A DNA stretch of 41,108 bases from Opitutales bacterium (lineage in GTDB: Bacteria; Verrucomicrobiota; Verrucomicrobiia; Opitutales; T3Sed10-336). The stretch spans positions 1 to 41,108 of the forward strand of contig JAFIGF010000219.1 of assembly GCA_020831535.1 (NCBI GenBank), read 5' to 3'. Each line of letters opens with the position of its first letter. The first letter of the stretch is position 1. A model generated the notes under the pieces. It made no database searches, was not told where the DNA came from, and saw only the letters and a list, made by a program, of their open reading frames with translations. Position numbers and translations under genes: made by a program. Below are positions 1 through 8,683 of this stretch, piece after piece.

Positions 1-137
1 AGCCTAAAGGAAGCCAAAGAAGAAGCTATCAGTCTCCACAAAGGAGAAACTTGCTGACTGGAGAGCCGGATGCGGGAGATCCGCACGTCCGGTTCGGAGG
101 GAGGGGTGCCGAAGAAACTCGGCATCCCTACCCCTAT
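1..137 (+). mobile_element. 3' end of a group II intron (domains V and VI)
   Basis: Positions 63-95 fold as a group II domain V. A 9-bp lower stem pairs 63-71 with 87-95 and carries the AGC triad at 64-66. A GC bulge-side pair AC sits at 85-86, and an upper stem pairs 72-75 with 81-84. Directly after it, 103-112 pairs with 119-128 as the domain VI stem. A130 is left unpaired above a short G/C stem (99-101 with 131-133). Counting 7 nt from A130 ends the intron at 137 with AT, matching the AY rule for group II 3' ends. The frame ending with TGA at 55-57 may be the tail of the intron-encoded protein, but I do not recognise those 18 residues. The rest of the intron lies outside the window. The structural call is firm; the intron class is not determined. 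Confidence 0.85.
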
Positions 138-699
138 CTTAAGGAAGCACTTCGCTGACGAGTGGGGAGGGCGAGGGTCTCTCCGAGCTCGAGTGGTCAG
201 GTTGGGGTGCGGGTTCTTGGCGGGCGTTTGTCCTTTGGGTCGGTTCGGTTGGGAATATTATCCTCATTTTGAGAATTTTATAGAAATCGCCGATATTTTC
301 ATTGGGAACTGGCAAAAAGGCGGTATACGCAGAGATCTTTTCGAGAGCCAACATTAACTCGCTTGCAATCTTATTTTTCGCTTTACAATCGAGATTCGGA
401 AAAACTTTCTTTGCGAATTGGAATGGCAAGCTTATAAACACATGGAAAAAGAGAGACCTTATTATCTTCATCTGAAAGAAAAAAGTGAAGTGGCAGAAAG
501 ATTTAAATACGAATTTTGAAAACTATGAATTGTTTGAATGAAAATAAAAAATGGGTCGGGTGAAGTGGTCCCTGTTGGTTGGACAAGTAGGGGGGTTGGT
601 TTGCATTGTGAATGATGGTTTGGCGACAAGCACCGGCTCTATGAAGGGCAAGGAGAATAGGGGGAGGAAGTTGAGGACTGGCTGAGCCCGCGTGGCATC
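138..699. other. Stretch without a recognisable intact gene
   Basis: This is the 3' flank of the group II intron and runs to the first duplicated block. One plus-strand frame is open from 70 to 357, hits a TAA, and is open again from 358 to a TGA at 517-519. Its last 50 or so codons are AT-richer than the surroundings and have a plausible charged C-terminus (MEKERPYYLHLKEK at about 442-483). That could be a decayed gene with one premature stop, but I do not recognise it. The antisense frame across 139-471 is also open and also unrecognised. Nothing else is supportable here. Confidence 0.3.
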
Positions 700-815
700 T
701 GAAAACAGCCTGAGGATCCACCAATTTCCGTTGAGGAAGGTAGCTTTTGTAGGGCCTCCACTTGTGGAGTGCCGCCCGTGAAAACTCTCGCCTCCTGCCA
801 AAGGTTGGCGCAGGC
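700..815 (+). repeat. 116-bp direct repeat, copy 1
   Basis: This block is nearly identical to 965-1080, with only scattered substitutions and small indels. It begins TGAAAACAGCCTGAGG and ends at GGTTGGCGCAGGC. Its second half is the left part of the hairpin element at 749-891, so the duplication copied flanking DNA together with part of that element. No coding role is evident. Confidence 0.9.
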
Positions 816-891
816 CATCGGAAAGGGCGGTCCTTGTTGAGATCCTCCGCTTGTTTTCCCCGCGACGGCATTGCGCAAGCGCAAGCCCTAC
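749..891 (-). repeat. Three-hairpin interspersed repeat, full unit, inverse orientation
   Basis: The unit starts GTAGGGC and ends GCCCTAC. It is the reverse complement, with divergence, of the unit at 17277-17417. The left arm holds CTCCAC-TT-GTGGAG, a 6-bp stem. The core at about 797-809 holds GCCAA-AGG-TTGGC. The right arm holds TTGCGC-AA-GCGCAA. Relative to the 17277 copy both arms carry paired changes that keep the stems: CTTCGC/GCGAAG there against CTCCAC/GTGGAG here, and TCGCGC/GCGCGA there against TTGCGC/GCGCAA here. This resembles BIME or REP-type elements mobilised by RAYT proteins. Confidence 0.85.
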
Positions 892-964
892 AGGAAGATG
901 AGACGCTAATAAGCAGCCAGGAAAAGAGGGGTAGAACAGCCATCCTGGCGGTTTGTGCATTTTG

Positions 965-1080
965 TGAAAACAGCCTGAGGCCCCACCCAATTTCCGTTGA
1001 GGAAGGTAGCTTTTGTAGGGCCTCCACTTGGGGAGTGCCGCCCGTGAAAACTCTCGCTCCTGCCAAAGGTTGGCGCAGGC
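965..1080 (+). repeat. 116-bp direct repeat, copy 2, with truncated hairpin element
   Basis: This is the second copy of the 700-815 block. From 1015 it carries the left arm and core of the three-hairpin element and then stops, without the right arm. The left-arm stem has one mismatch (CTCCAC against GGGGAG). It ends about 24 bp before the likely start of the TolC-fusion gene, so it occupies that gene's promoter region. Confidence 0.88.
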
Positions 1081-1103
1081 ACCGTGTTTTTCTTGCCCGA
1101 AAA

Positions 1104-3452
1104 ATGGATTTCAGCTTGAATAGAGTAATGGATGACCTTCGGGTAGTTTTATTGGGGTGTTTCTTACTCCCGCTGTTCTCGGTCGCTCAAGCGGCGGGGG
1201 ATTTCCGGGTGGCGGTCTTGCAGGATGGCCCCTTGGCGCGGGAGAGTGTTTTGGTGGAAACTTTGAGGGAGGAAATAGAGGCCGCGAACTTGTCCGTTGA
1301 GTTGGTTGACGGAGGTCATGCGGACTGGAATCCCGGGGTCGCGCGGGAGCGTTTGGAGGAATTGATGGCCGCTGAGGAGATTGATTTGGTTTTGGCGGAT
1401 GGGGTTTTAGTGACGATGGTCGCGGCGGCGGAGGATTTTCCTTTAGCAAAGCCGGTGATCAGTGCTTTTGCACACCGGGCGGAGGTTTTCGAATTGCCGG
1501 TGCGAGCGGATGGCACCTCGCGCAAGGAAAATTTCAATTGGGTGGTTATGCCCGGCGGGCTGCTCAGGGACTTTGAGGTGTTGCAGGAAATGGCTGATTT
1601 TGAGCGCTTGTACGCGCTCGTTGACGGCCACTATAAGCGGGCGTTTCCGGAGGCGGCGGAAAAAGCCCGGGAGCTGGCCGCCGGGCAGGGATTGGAGTTG
1701 ATCCTATTATCGGCTGAAGACCAGGCGGGACCGCTGCTCGAAAAAATCCCCGAGGGGGCAGTGGTTTACCTGACCCTTTTGCCGCGATTTACCGAAGAGG
1801 AAAACGAACTTTTGCGGGAAGGTCTGATCGACCGCCGGGCCATCACTTTCAGTGCGCTGGGACATGCCGAGGTGGAAAAGGGGATTCTGGCTTCGCTGAA
1901 TCCGGATGCCAAGGGACGCTTGGCCCGCCGTCTATCCCTCCATCTGGAAGAGGCCAAACGAGGGTCTAAAGTAGAGGAAATGACGGTATTTCTAAGAATC
2001 GAAGAGAGATTGCTGGTCAACACGGCAACGGCCCGAAAAATCGAATGGGCACCACCCCTGGGCCTTCTTTTGCAAGCCGATTTCACCGAGGAACGTTTGG
2101 CCATGGGAGAGCCCTTGTCGTGGGAAGAGGCGATGAGGCGGGCCGAACGCGAGGCCCCCGAAGCGGGCCGGGATGAGGCGCGGGAAACAGAGGCGCGGTG
2201 GCGGGTGGCGGAAGCCCGGTCGCGTTTTTTCCCCCAAGTGGAAGGCTTTGTGGACTATGAGCAGGTGGATCGTACCCGGGCCCAACGAAGCCTGGGGATT
2301 TTGCCGCGGCGCACTGCCACCAGTGGAGCCGAGGTGCGGATGGTGCTTTTCAGCGATGCCGTGAGGACCGCCTTCCTCAATGCCCGGGAAGGGGTCGCCA
2401 TTACCCGTGCGCAAACCGAGGTCAATCGCCTGGATCGGTTGGAGGAAACCGGTCAACGGTATTTGGAGGCTTTGGCCGCCCGGGCCTTATGGCGGGTGGA
2501 GCTGGATAATCTACAGGTGACCCGACGGAATTTGGAACTGGCTCGAACACGGGATCGGGTCGGGGTTTCGGGACCGGAGGAAATTCTGCGTTGGGAAGCG
2601 CGGGAGGTCCAGCAACGGGCCGCAACCTTCCAAGCCCGGGCGGATTTTTATCGGGCGAAGGCGGCGTTGAACGAATTTCTGTCAAAGGACTCCGACAAGC
2701 TTTGGGAATTGCAGGAAATTCCTGAACAGGGAGAAGGCTATTATTTTTTTGATGCGGAAATGGACGAGCTTTTAGTGACGACCCGTTCGGTATGGTTGTT
2801 TCGTCAATTTGCGTCTTTGACCACCCTGCGGGAGAGTCCCGAATTGGCTGCGCTGGAAGGAGAGAGACGGGTATTGGATCGTCAGCAAGACGAGCGCCGA
2901 CGGGCTGGGCTGGTCCCTGAAATTTCCGCCGGAGGGCGTTGGGAGTATGAGTTTTATGAGGATCGCCCGCTGGATGCCGGCGTTTTTCCGGACGACCAAT
3001 GGGGGGTGCAGGTGACTGCGAGTCTGCCGCTTTTCGAAGGGGGGCGGCGGGTCAGTGAGGTTCAGCGACTGCGGGCCGGGGGACGGGCGCTGGAACGGGA
3101 AATGGAGCGGATTCGGCGAAAGCTGGCCTTGCGAACGGAGTCCGCCGTGCGTTCGTTGGAGGGCTCCTGGCCGAGCGTCTCCTTTGCCCGGCAGGCGGCG
3201 GAAAAGGCTGAGGAGACTTTGGAAATTGTGCAAGAGCGCTACGCCCGGGGGGTGGTCCCGGTGGTTGATTTGCTGGAGGCTCAGAATCAGGCGCTGGAAA
3301 CCCGTCGTCGGGCGGAGTTGGCCTGGTATCAGTATCTTGGAGACAGTCTGGCCTTACAACGTTCAATGGGTTGGTTCGCTTTTCTCGACGAGAAAAAAAA
3401 TGAGCAATGGGTGGCGGCCCTGAAGCAATTTCTGGAAGACCATAACCCTTAG
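1104..3452 (+). CDS. Substrate-binding-like domain fused to TolC-family outer membrane channel
   Basis: The predicted product is 782 aa. A signal peptide covers about residues 9-31 (hydrophobic VVLLGCFLLPLFSV, then AQA-AGD). Residues of about 33-330 look like a periplasmic ABC-type substrate-binding domain with alternating beta/alpha segments, for example IDLVLADGVL and AVVYLTLLPRF. Residues of about 350-770 are two TolC/OEP repeats rich in long charged helices, with a typical closing segment (RYARGVVPVVDLLEAQN). It heads a tripartite RND operon 12 bp before the adaptor gene, so it is probably the exit duct of that pump. The reading frame stays open further upstream, but that part is repeat DNA. 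ATG at 1104 or 1128 is preferred because either gives a clean signal peptide; neither has a clear ribosome binding site. The ligand of the N-terminal domain is unknown. Confidence 0.85.
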   Translation: MDFSLNRVMDDLRVVLLGCFLLPLFSVAQAAGDFRVAVLQDGPLARESVLVETLREEIEAANLSVELVDGGHADWNPGVARERLEELMAAEEIDLVLADGVLVTMVAAAEDFPLAKPVISAFAHRAEVFELPVRADGTSRKENFNWVVMPGGLLRDFEVLQEMADFERLYALVDGHYKRAFPEAAEKARELAAGQGLELILLSAEDQAGPLLEKIPEGAVVYLTLLPRFTEEENELLREGLIDRRAITFSALGHAEVEKGILASLNPDAKGRLARRLSLHLEEAKRGSKVEEMTVFLRIEERLLVNTATARKIEWAPPLGLLLQADFTEERLAMGEPLSWEEAMRRAEREAPEAGRDEARETEARWRVAEARSRFFPQVEGFVDYEQVDRTRAQRSLGILPRRTATSGAEVRMVLFSDAVRTAFLNAREGVAITRAQTEVNRLDRLEETGQRYLEALAARALWRVELDNLQVTRRNLELARTRDRVGVSGPEEILRWEAREVQQRAATFQARADFYRAKAALNEFLSKDSDKLWELQEIPEQGEGYYFFDAEMDELLVTTRSVWLFRQFASLTTLRESPELAALEGERRVLDRQQDERRRAGLVPEISAGGRWEYEFYEDRPLDAGVFPDDQWGVQVTASLPLFEGGRRVSEVQRLRAGGRALEREMERIRRKLALRTESAVRSLEGSWPSVSFARQAAEKAEETLEIVQERYARGVVPVVDLLEAQNQALETRRRAELAWYQYLGDSLALQRSMGWFAFLDEKKNEQWVAALKQFLEDHNP

Positions 3453-3464
3453 CGAAACATTTTT

Positions 3465-4580
3465 ATGAAAGAATTTTGGCAAAAAAGCAGAAGTCATTTA
3501 CTCGGGTTCGGGGCCTTGGTGAGCGTTCCCTTTTTCCTCTTGGGTTGTGGCAGTGAAGAGCCTGAGGCAGTGGGAGCGAGGCCGGTGTTTGTGTGGTCGG
3601 TTCCGGACTGGGCCGACACCGAAAGAGTGCATTTCTCGGGGCAGGCCAAAAGCCCCCAGGAGGTTCGTTTGAGTTTTCGGGTGAGTGGCGAAATTGAGGA
3701 ATTGGCGGTCTTCCCCGGGAAAGTTTTGGAGGAGGGGGATCTGGTGGCCCGGTTGGATCCGACCGATTATGAATTGGAGGTGCAGCGCATGGAATCGAAC
3801 CTGGCCCGGGCAGAAGCGCAGTTGGTTCGGGCGGAAGCGGATTACCAGCGAACCCGGGCGCTCTTCGAGGCCGATAATGTCAGCCGCAGTGTGCTGGATC
3901 GGGATCGGGCCCTTTTCGATTCGGCTGAAGGAGAGAAAAGTGCCGCGGAAAAATCCCTTGAATTGGCGCAGCAACAATTGTCCCATACCACTCTTAGGGC
4001 TCCGCGGGAGGGGACCGTTAGCCGGGTGCCGGTCGAGCAATTCCAATCTGTGCAGGCGGGCACCTTGGTGGCGACGATGAGTTCGTTGGAGCGACTCCGG
4101 GTGGAAACCGGAGTGAGTGAACGGGTGATCGCCCGGATCGAGCGGGGTGGGGAGGCGGAGGTCTTCTTCGACCGCTTTCCCGAGCGGTCCTTTGCTGCTA
4201 CAGTGGTGGAGGTGGCGGTGGAGCCGACCCGTATGGCCACTTGGCCGGTAACGGTGGAATTGGCCGAGCGAGACAATGGCCTGCGCCCCGGTATGGCGGG
4301 CAGGGTGGAGTTCCTTTTGCCGCTGGAGGCGGAGAATGTTTTGTTTGTTCCGCCTATCGCCATATCCCAGACCGGGACCGAAACTCCCTATGCGTGGGTG
4401 GTCAATGAGGAGGGACGGGTGAGCCGGCGGGAAGTGGAAACGGGCACCCTGCGTGACGGCGGGCTGGAAGTCCGTGGAGGGTTGGAACCTGGAGATCACT
4501 TGGTGGTGCGCGGGGTTCGCTTTATGGAAGAGGGGCTCGAAGTAGAGGTGCGCGAAGTGGAGGAGGGAGATCTCCGATGA
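3465..4580 (+). CDS. RND efflux periplasmic adaptor lipoprotein (MFP/HlyD family)
   Basis: The product is 371 aa and bridges the inner-membrane pump to the TolC-like channel. The N-terminus is a lipoprotein signal with lipobox LLGC and Cys28 as the lipidated residue. A split biotinyl-lipoyl domain (LSFRVSGEIEELAVFPGKV before the hairpin, LRAPREGTVSRV after it) flanks an alpha-helical hairpin at about residues 105-170. Beta-barrel and membrane-proximal domains follow to the end. Size and order match AcrA/MexA-type adaptors. The stop codon overlaps the permease start by 4 bp (ATGA), which indicates translational coupling within the operon. Confidence 0.93.
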   Translation: MKEFWQKSRSHLLGFGALVSVPFFLLGCGSEEPEAVGARPVFVWSVPDWADTERVHFSGQAKSPQEVRLSFRVSGEIEELAVFPGKVLEEGDLVARLDPTDYELEVQRMESNLARAEAQLVRAEADYQRTRALFEADNVSRSVLDRDRALFDSAEGEKSAAEKSLELAQQQLSHTTLRAPREGTVSRVPVEQFQSVQAGTLVATMSSLERLRVETGVSERVIARIERGGEAEVFFDRFPERSFAATVVEVAVEPTRMATWPVTVELAERDNGLRPGMAGRVEFLLPLEAENVLFVPPIAISQTGTETPYAWVVNEEGRVSRREVETGTLRDGGLEVRGGLEPGDHLVVRGVRFMEEGLEVEVREVEEGDLR

Positions 4581-7500
4581 TGCAGGGACTTACCCGCTGG
4601 GTCTTGCGGAACAACCGTACCGCGACCCTGTTTTTTCTGTTGATCGCTTTTGCCGGGGGGTGGTCTTTTTGGAATCTGCCGCGGCTGGAGGATCCGGATT
4701 TTACGATTCGTAATGCGGTTGTTCTGACCGCGTTTCCCGGGGCCGCTCCGGTGCGGGTGGAAGAGTTGGTGACCGATCCAGTGGAGGAGGCGATTCGGCA
4801 AATTGGCGAAGTCGAAGAGGTGAAGTCCCAGTCTCTGGCCGGGATGTCCATTGTCACGGTGTCGGTGTATGAAAGGTATTTTGAAATGCAGCCGATCTGG
4901 AATCGTTTGCGCAACCAGATGGATGACTTGCAGCCCGATTTGCCGGAGGGGGTAATGCCGCCAAAGGTGATTGATGATTTTGGGGATGTTTTTGGCATCA
5001 TCATCGCCTTGCGGGGAGAAGGGTTCCGCCCACGGGAGTTGGAGGATGAGGCCGACCGGGTGCGCGAGAGCTTGCGCACCGTGCCCGGGGTCGCCAAGGT
5101 CGAGCTGCATGGGGTGCAGGAGGAGCGGATTTTTGTCGATGTTTATAGCCCGCGGTTGGCGGAGTTTGGCTTCAGCCCCTACCAACTGGCAACCCTCCTG
5201 GATGCGCAGAATACGCTGCAACCCACGGGGTCGGTGGTCGCTGGCCCCGAGCGGATTCTGCTGGAATCCACCGGAGAATTTACCTCCCTGACCGATATTC
5301 GGCGGGCGAGTTTCCGGCTTCCGGAGATGCCGGAATCAATTTTCCTCGAAGATCTGGCGCAAATCACCCGCAGCTATGAGGACCCTCCCGGCCCCATGAC
5401 CCGCTTCAATGGCGAGGAGGCTATCTTTATCGCGGTCAGTATGGTGGATGGGGGCAACATTGTTGACTTGGGAAACCGGATACAAAAAACGATGGCGGGC
5501 GTGGAACAGACATTGCCGTGGGGAATGGAATGGGATTTCGTTACCTATCAGCCAAAATTCGTGCAGCGGGCGATCAATGACTTTATGTCCAGTCTTTTGC
5601 AGGCCTTCCTTTTTGTCCTGGTCGTGATGTTCTTGGCCGCCGGCTGGCGCCTGGGGTTGATCGTTGGCTTGTTGGTTCCCACCGCCATGTTGGCCTGTTT
5701 GGCTCTAATGCCTTTGTTCGGGATTGATTTGCAACAGGTCTCTATCGCCTCGCTGATTATCGCCTTGGGCCTGTTGGTCGATAACGCGGTGGTGGTAAGT
5801 GAGAAAATCCTCCGGCGAATGGAAGAGGGGATGAAGCGGGAGGAAGCGATCAGCGACGTGGTGGGGCAGGTCGCCTCGCCCTTATTGGTGGCCTCCTTTA
5901 CCACCGTTTGTGCCTTTTTACCGATCGCCCTGGCCCGGTCAATTGTTGCTGAGTACACCTTTTCCTTGTTCGTGGTGGTTACGCTGACCTTGGTGGCTTC
6001 GTGGTTTTTATCGCTCACGTTGGTGCCTTTTCTCGGGTACTACTTGTTGAAGGCCCGTACGAGCGAAACGAATACGGCGACAGAAGAAGGAAAGGATCCT
6101 TCGGCCAGGGAAAAGCAGCAGGATAAACAAGCCAATCCGCCGACCCTTGCGGGTGGGCGGGCCTATCAATTTTTGCTGAGGCAATCCTTGCGCTTTCGGT
6201 GGCCGATTCTGGCGGGGGTTTTTCTTTTGGTGGGTTTGGCTACCCTGGCCTTTTTCCGGGTGCCGACGATCTTCTTCCCGCCGAATGAACGGGAGATTCT
6301 GGTGGTCGATTTCTGGCAGCCCTATGGGACCGATATTGAGGCGACCGGGGAGGCGGCCAAAGAATTGGAAGAGATCCTTTTGGATAAGGAAGAGGTTCGT
6401 CGTCTGGGGGTTTTTGTCGGCACCGGTGGGCCGCGCTGGTATTTGGCCCTGGAGCCTGAGCAAAATTTTCCCAACTATGCCTTCTTCCTTTTGGAAACCG
6501 AAAAACTGGCGCAGGTTGATCCGTTGATGCGTGAGCTGCGGGCTGTTTTGCGGGATGAATTTCCCGACACCCGGGGACGGGTGTCGCGGTTGGAGCAGGG
6601 GCCACCGGTGGGGGCTCCCATTCAACTGCGCTTTCGGGGTGCGGAGATGGAAGAATTGTATCGGTTGCGGAATTGGGTGGAAGAGGAGATTCAGGGGATT
6701 TCCGGGATTCAGAATATCCGTGACGATTGGGGGGAGTGGACCAAAAAGCTGGTCATTGATGTGGATCAGGACCGCGTGCAGCGGGCCGGGCTGACCAGTC
6801 GCGATGTGGCACTCTCGTTGCGTTCCCATTTGCAGGGCTTTCCGGCCAGCCAATTTCGTGAAGGGGACCGGGTCATTCCCATTTTGGTCCGTTCTTCGGG
6901 AGAGCTTTGGCGCAACCCCGAGCGCCTTGGCGGGGCCGAGCTTTATTCCTTTCAAACCGGGGTCAATGTACCGCTGGAGCAAGTTGCGGAGACCCGTATG
7001 GAATGGCAGGCCAGCAATATCCGGCGGCGCGATCAAAAACGCACCATGACCCTTGAGGCCGACGTGGAAGGGCGCTATCCCAGCGACGTGTTGGAGGAAA
7101 TTCTCCCGATCCTTGCGGAGTTGCAAGCCGGGGAGGATTGGCCGTTGGGGTATGAGGTGGAAATCGGGGGAGAGGATGAGGAGAGCGCCAAGGCCCAGCG
7201 GGCGATCCTGGCGGTGATGCCCCTGGCCATGGCCTTGTTGGTTTTGGCTTTGATCTTTCAGTTCAATTCCTTTCGCCGGGCGGCGATAATTATTCTGACC
7301 CTTCCGCCGATGATGATTGGGATCACTCTGGGGCTCTGGCTGACCGGTTCGCCCTTTGGGTTTATGGCCCTGCTGGGGATGATCAGCTTATTGGGGATTA
7401 TCGTGAATAACGCCATTGTGATGATCGATACCATCGAATCCGAACGAGCGCGGTTAGACGACCTGCAGGAAGCCCTTTTTTCCGGGGCCGGGCAAAGGGT

Positions 7501-7687
7501 CCGGCCGATTCTGATGAGTGCTACGACCACTGTTCTTTGCCTGATTCCCCTGGCGGTTCAAGGAGGAGAAATGTGGCGTCCGATGGCTGTAGTGATCATT
7601 TTTGGTTTGGCCCTGGCAACCTTGTTTACGCTGATTCTCTGCCCGCTGTTGTACAGTCTCTTTTTCCGTATTTCGAAATCGACCTAA
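4577..7687 (+). CDS. RND efflux transporter permease (AcrB/HAE1-like)
   Basis: The product is 1036 aa, the usual RND length, with the internal duplication expected: a TM helix at the N-terminus, a large periplasmic loop, six TM helices (about 335-490), a second loop, and a final TM bundle (about 865-1030). It exports small molecules by proton antiport in family members. The TM4 motif reads GLLVDNAVVVSE, where AcrB has Asp407-Asp408, so the second Asp is Asn. The TM10 region reads IVNNAIVMID, where AcrB has Lys940. Coupling may therefore differ from AcrB, although such substitutions occur in other RND proteins. A charged linker near residues 495-520 separates the halves. The substrate cannot be told from sequence. 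Confidence 0.93.
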   Translation: MMQGLTRWVLRNNRTATLFFLLIAFAGGWSFWNLPRLEDPDFTIRNAVVLTAFPGAAPVRVEELVTDPVEEAIRQIGEVEEVKSQSLAGMSIVTVSVYERYFEMQPIWNRLRNQMDDLQPDLPEGVMPPKVIDDFGDVFGIIIALRGEGFRPRELEDEADRVRESLRTVPGVAKVELHGVQEERIFVDVYSPRLAEFGFSPYQLATLLDAQNTLQPTGSVVAGPERILLESTGEFTSLTDIRRASFRLPEMPESIFLEDLAQITRSYEDPPGPMTRFNGEEAIFIAVSMVDGGNIVDLGNRIQKTMAGVEQTLPWGMEWDFVTYQPKFVQRAINDFMSSLLQAFLFVLVVMFLAAGWRLGLIVGLLVPTAMLACLALMPLFGIDLQQVSIASLIIALGLLVDNAVVVSEKILRRMEEGMKREEAISDVVGQVASPLLVASFTTVCAFLPIALARSIVAEYTFSLFVVVTLTLVASWFLSLTLVPFLGYYLLKARTSETNTATEEGKDPSAREKQQDKQANPPTLAGGRAYQFLLRQSLRFRWPILAGVFLLVGLATLAFFRVPTIFFPPNEREILVVDFWQPYGTDIEATGEAAKELEEILLDKEEVRRLGVFVGTGGPRWYLALEPEQNFPNYAFFLLETEKLAQVDPLMRELRAVLRDEFPDTRGRVSRLEQGPPVGAPIQLRFRGAEMEELYRLRNWVEEEIQGISGIQNIRDDWGEWTKKLVIDVDQDRVQRAGLTSRDVALSLRSHLQGFPASQFREGDRVIPILVRSSGELWRNPERLGGAELYSFQTGVNVPLEQVAETRMEWQASNIRRRDQKRTMTLEADVEGRYPSDVLEEILPILAELQAGEDWPLGYEVEIGGEDEESAKAQRAILAVMPLAMALLVLALIFQFNSFRRAAIIILTLPPMMIGITLGLWLTGSPFGFMALLGMISLLGIIVNNAIVMIDTIESERARLDDLQEALFSGAGQRVRPILMSATTTVLCLIPLAVQGGEMWRPMAVVIIFGLALATLFTLILCPLLYSLFFRISKST

Positions 7688-7740
7688 GAACAAACAGAAA
7701 AGGCTTTGCCAAAACACGGGAAATTCGGCTTTTTTAAGGG

Positions 7741-8652
7741 GTGTTGAAAAAGCCATCCCAGATTGTTGTTGTTTCTGACGGGCGCCCCGGGCACGAGAAC
7801 CAGTCCGTGGGATTGGCGGAGGCCCTACAGCGGAGGGTGGGGGTTCCCTGGGAAAAGGTCTCTTTGCAAGGGTTGTCTTGGGGGCAAGGAATTAGGACTT
7901 TGGGCGAACACCTGAAGAGCCTCGAATTTCCCTTGGTGATCGGCGCGGGCCACCGAACCCATATTCCCATGGCCTGGCAGCGGTGGCGGCACAAGGTTCC
8001 TACGGTGGTCATCATGCGCCCCTCCTTGCCCTTGCGGTTTTTTGATGTGGCGGTCATTCCCCGGCATGACGGGGGTATCGCCGACCGGGGCGGTCGGGTT
8101 TGGCGAACCTTTGGGGCGCTCAACCGGATTCCGGAGACGTTGCCGAACAAGTCCATTCCCGGGATGATTCTCATCGGAGGGCCTTCCCGTCACCATGGTT
8201 GGGATGAGGAGAAACTGGAGCATTGCCTGCAGGATCTCTTACCGGAGGAAACGGCAGAGCCATGGTTGGTCACCAATTCCCGGCGGACGCCTGCGGAATT
8301 TTGTGAAAATCGAGTGCTGACCGAAAAGGCCGTGGAGTTTTTCCCGCACGAGCAGACTGGTCCAGGCTGGTTGCCGGAGAAGCTTTTGCAAAGCCGGGAG
8401 GTTTGGGTGACCGAAGACAGCATGTCGATGATCTACGAAGCCCTGACCGCTGGCGCGAGAGTCGGCATCCTCCCCATGCCCCGGCTTAATAAAAAAGCCC
8501 GCGTGATCCACAGCGTGGAGGACCTTCGCCGCGAGGGCCGGGTCGTTTCCTTTGCCGATTGGCAAACCAACGGCTTCGGAAGCAAGGCCAACAAACCCTT
8601 CCACGAAACCGGACGTATCGCCGACGCCATGGTTGACCGGTTTTTCCGGTAA
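7741..8652 (+). CDS. ELM1-family protein (Mito_fiss_Elm1, GT-B-like)
   Basis: The product is 303 aa and is recognised by the opening VVVSDGRPGHENQSVGLAEAL and the later VTEDSMSMIYEALTAG and MPRLNKKARV segments typical of the mitochondrial fission ELM1 family. Bacterial members have a GT-B-like fold and are found near lipopolysaccharide genes, so a glycosyltransferase-like envelope role is possible but unproven. The start is GTG at 7741, with an alternative TTG at 7744; the AAGGG just upstream sits very close to either. It follows the RND permease by 53 bp and may be read from the same transcript. No signal peptide is seen, so the product is probably cytoplasmic. Confidence 0.85.
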   Translation: MLKKPSQIVVVSDGRPGHENQSVGLAEALQRRVGVPWEKVSLQGLSWGQGIRTLGEHLKSLEFPLVIGAGHRTHIPMAWQRWRHKVPTVVIMRPSLPLRFFDVAVIPRHDGGIADRGGRVWRTFGALNRIPETLPNKSIPGMILIGGPSRHHGWDEEKLEHCLQDLLPEETAEPWLVTNSRRTPAEFCENRVLTEKAVEFFPHEQTGPGWLPEKLLQSREVWVTEDSMSMIYEALTAGARVGILPMPRLNKKARVIHSVEDLRREGRVVSFADWQTNGFGSKANKPFHETGRIADAMVDRFFR

Positions 8653-8683
8653 CGCAGAGGAGTGGAAGGAACCTCCCGTTGAA

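Noticed and set aside
503-1066. Minus-strand open frames of 80-190 codons
   Set aside because: They cover the repeat blocks in several frames at once, with low-complexity, Pro/Arg-rich translations. They are by-products of the repeats, not genes.
762-1103. Upstream extension of the TolC-fusion reading frame
   Set aside because: The frame is open, but the DNA is the hairpin repeat and its duplicate, and the translated part has no signal peptide or family similarity. The protein proper begins at 1104 or 1128.
3498-4499. Long antisense open frame opposite the RND adaptor gene
   Set aside because: It is His/Pro/Arg-rich and lies wholly within a confidently identified gene. Antisense frames of this length are expected at this base composition.
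6008-7126. 372-codon antisense frame opposite the RND permease
   Set aside because: No recognisable domain and complete overlap with a conserved transporter gene.
8552-8683. N-terminal extension of the Phd-like fragment
   Set aside because: These codons overlap the end of the ELM1-family gene in another frame and do not resemble the Phd DNA-binding region. This is why the antitoxin is called broken.
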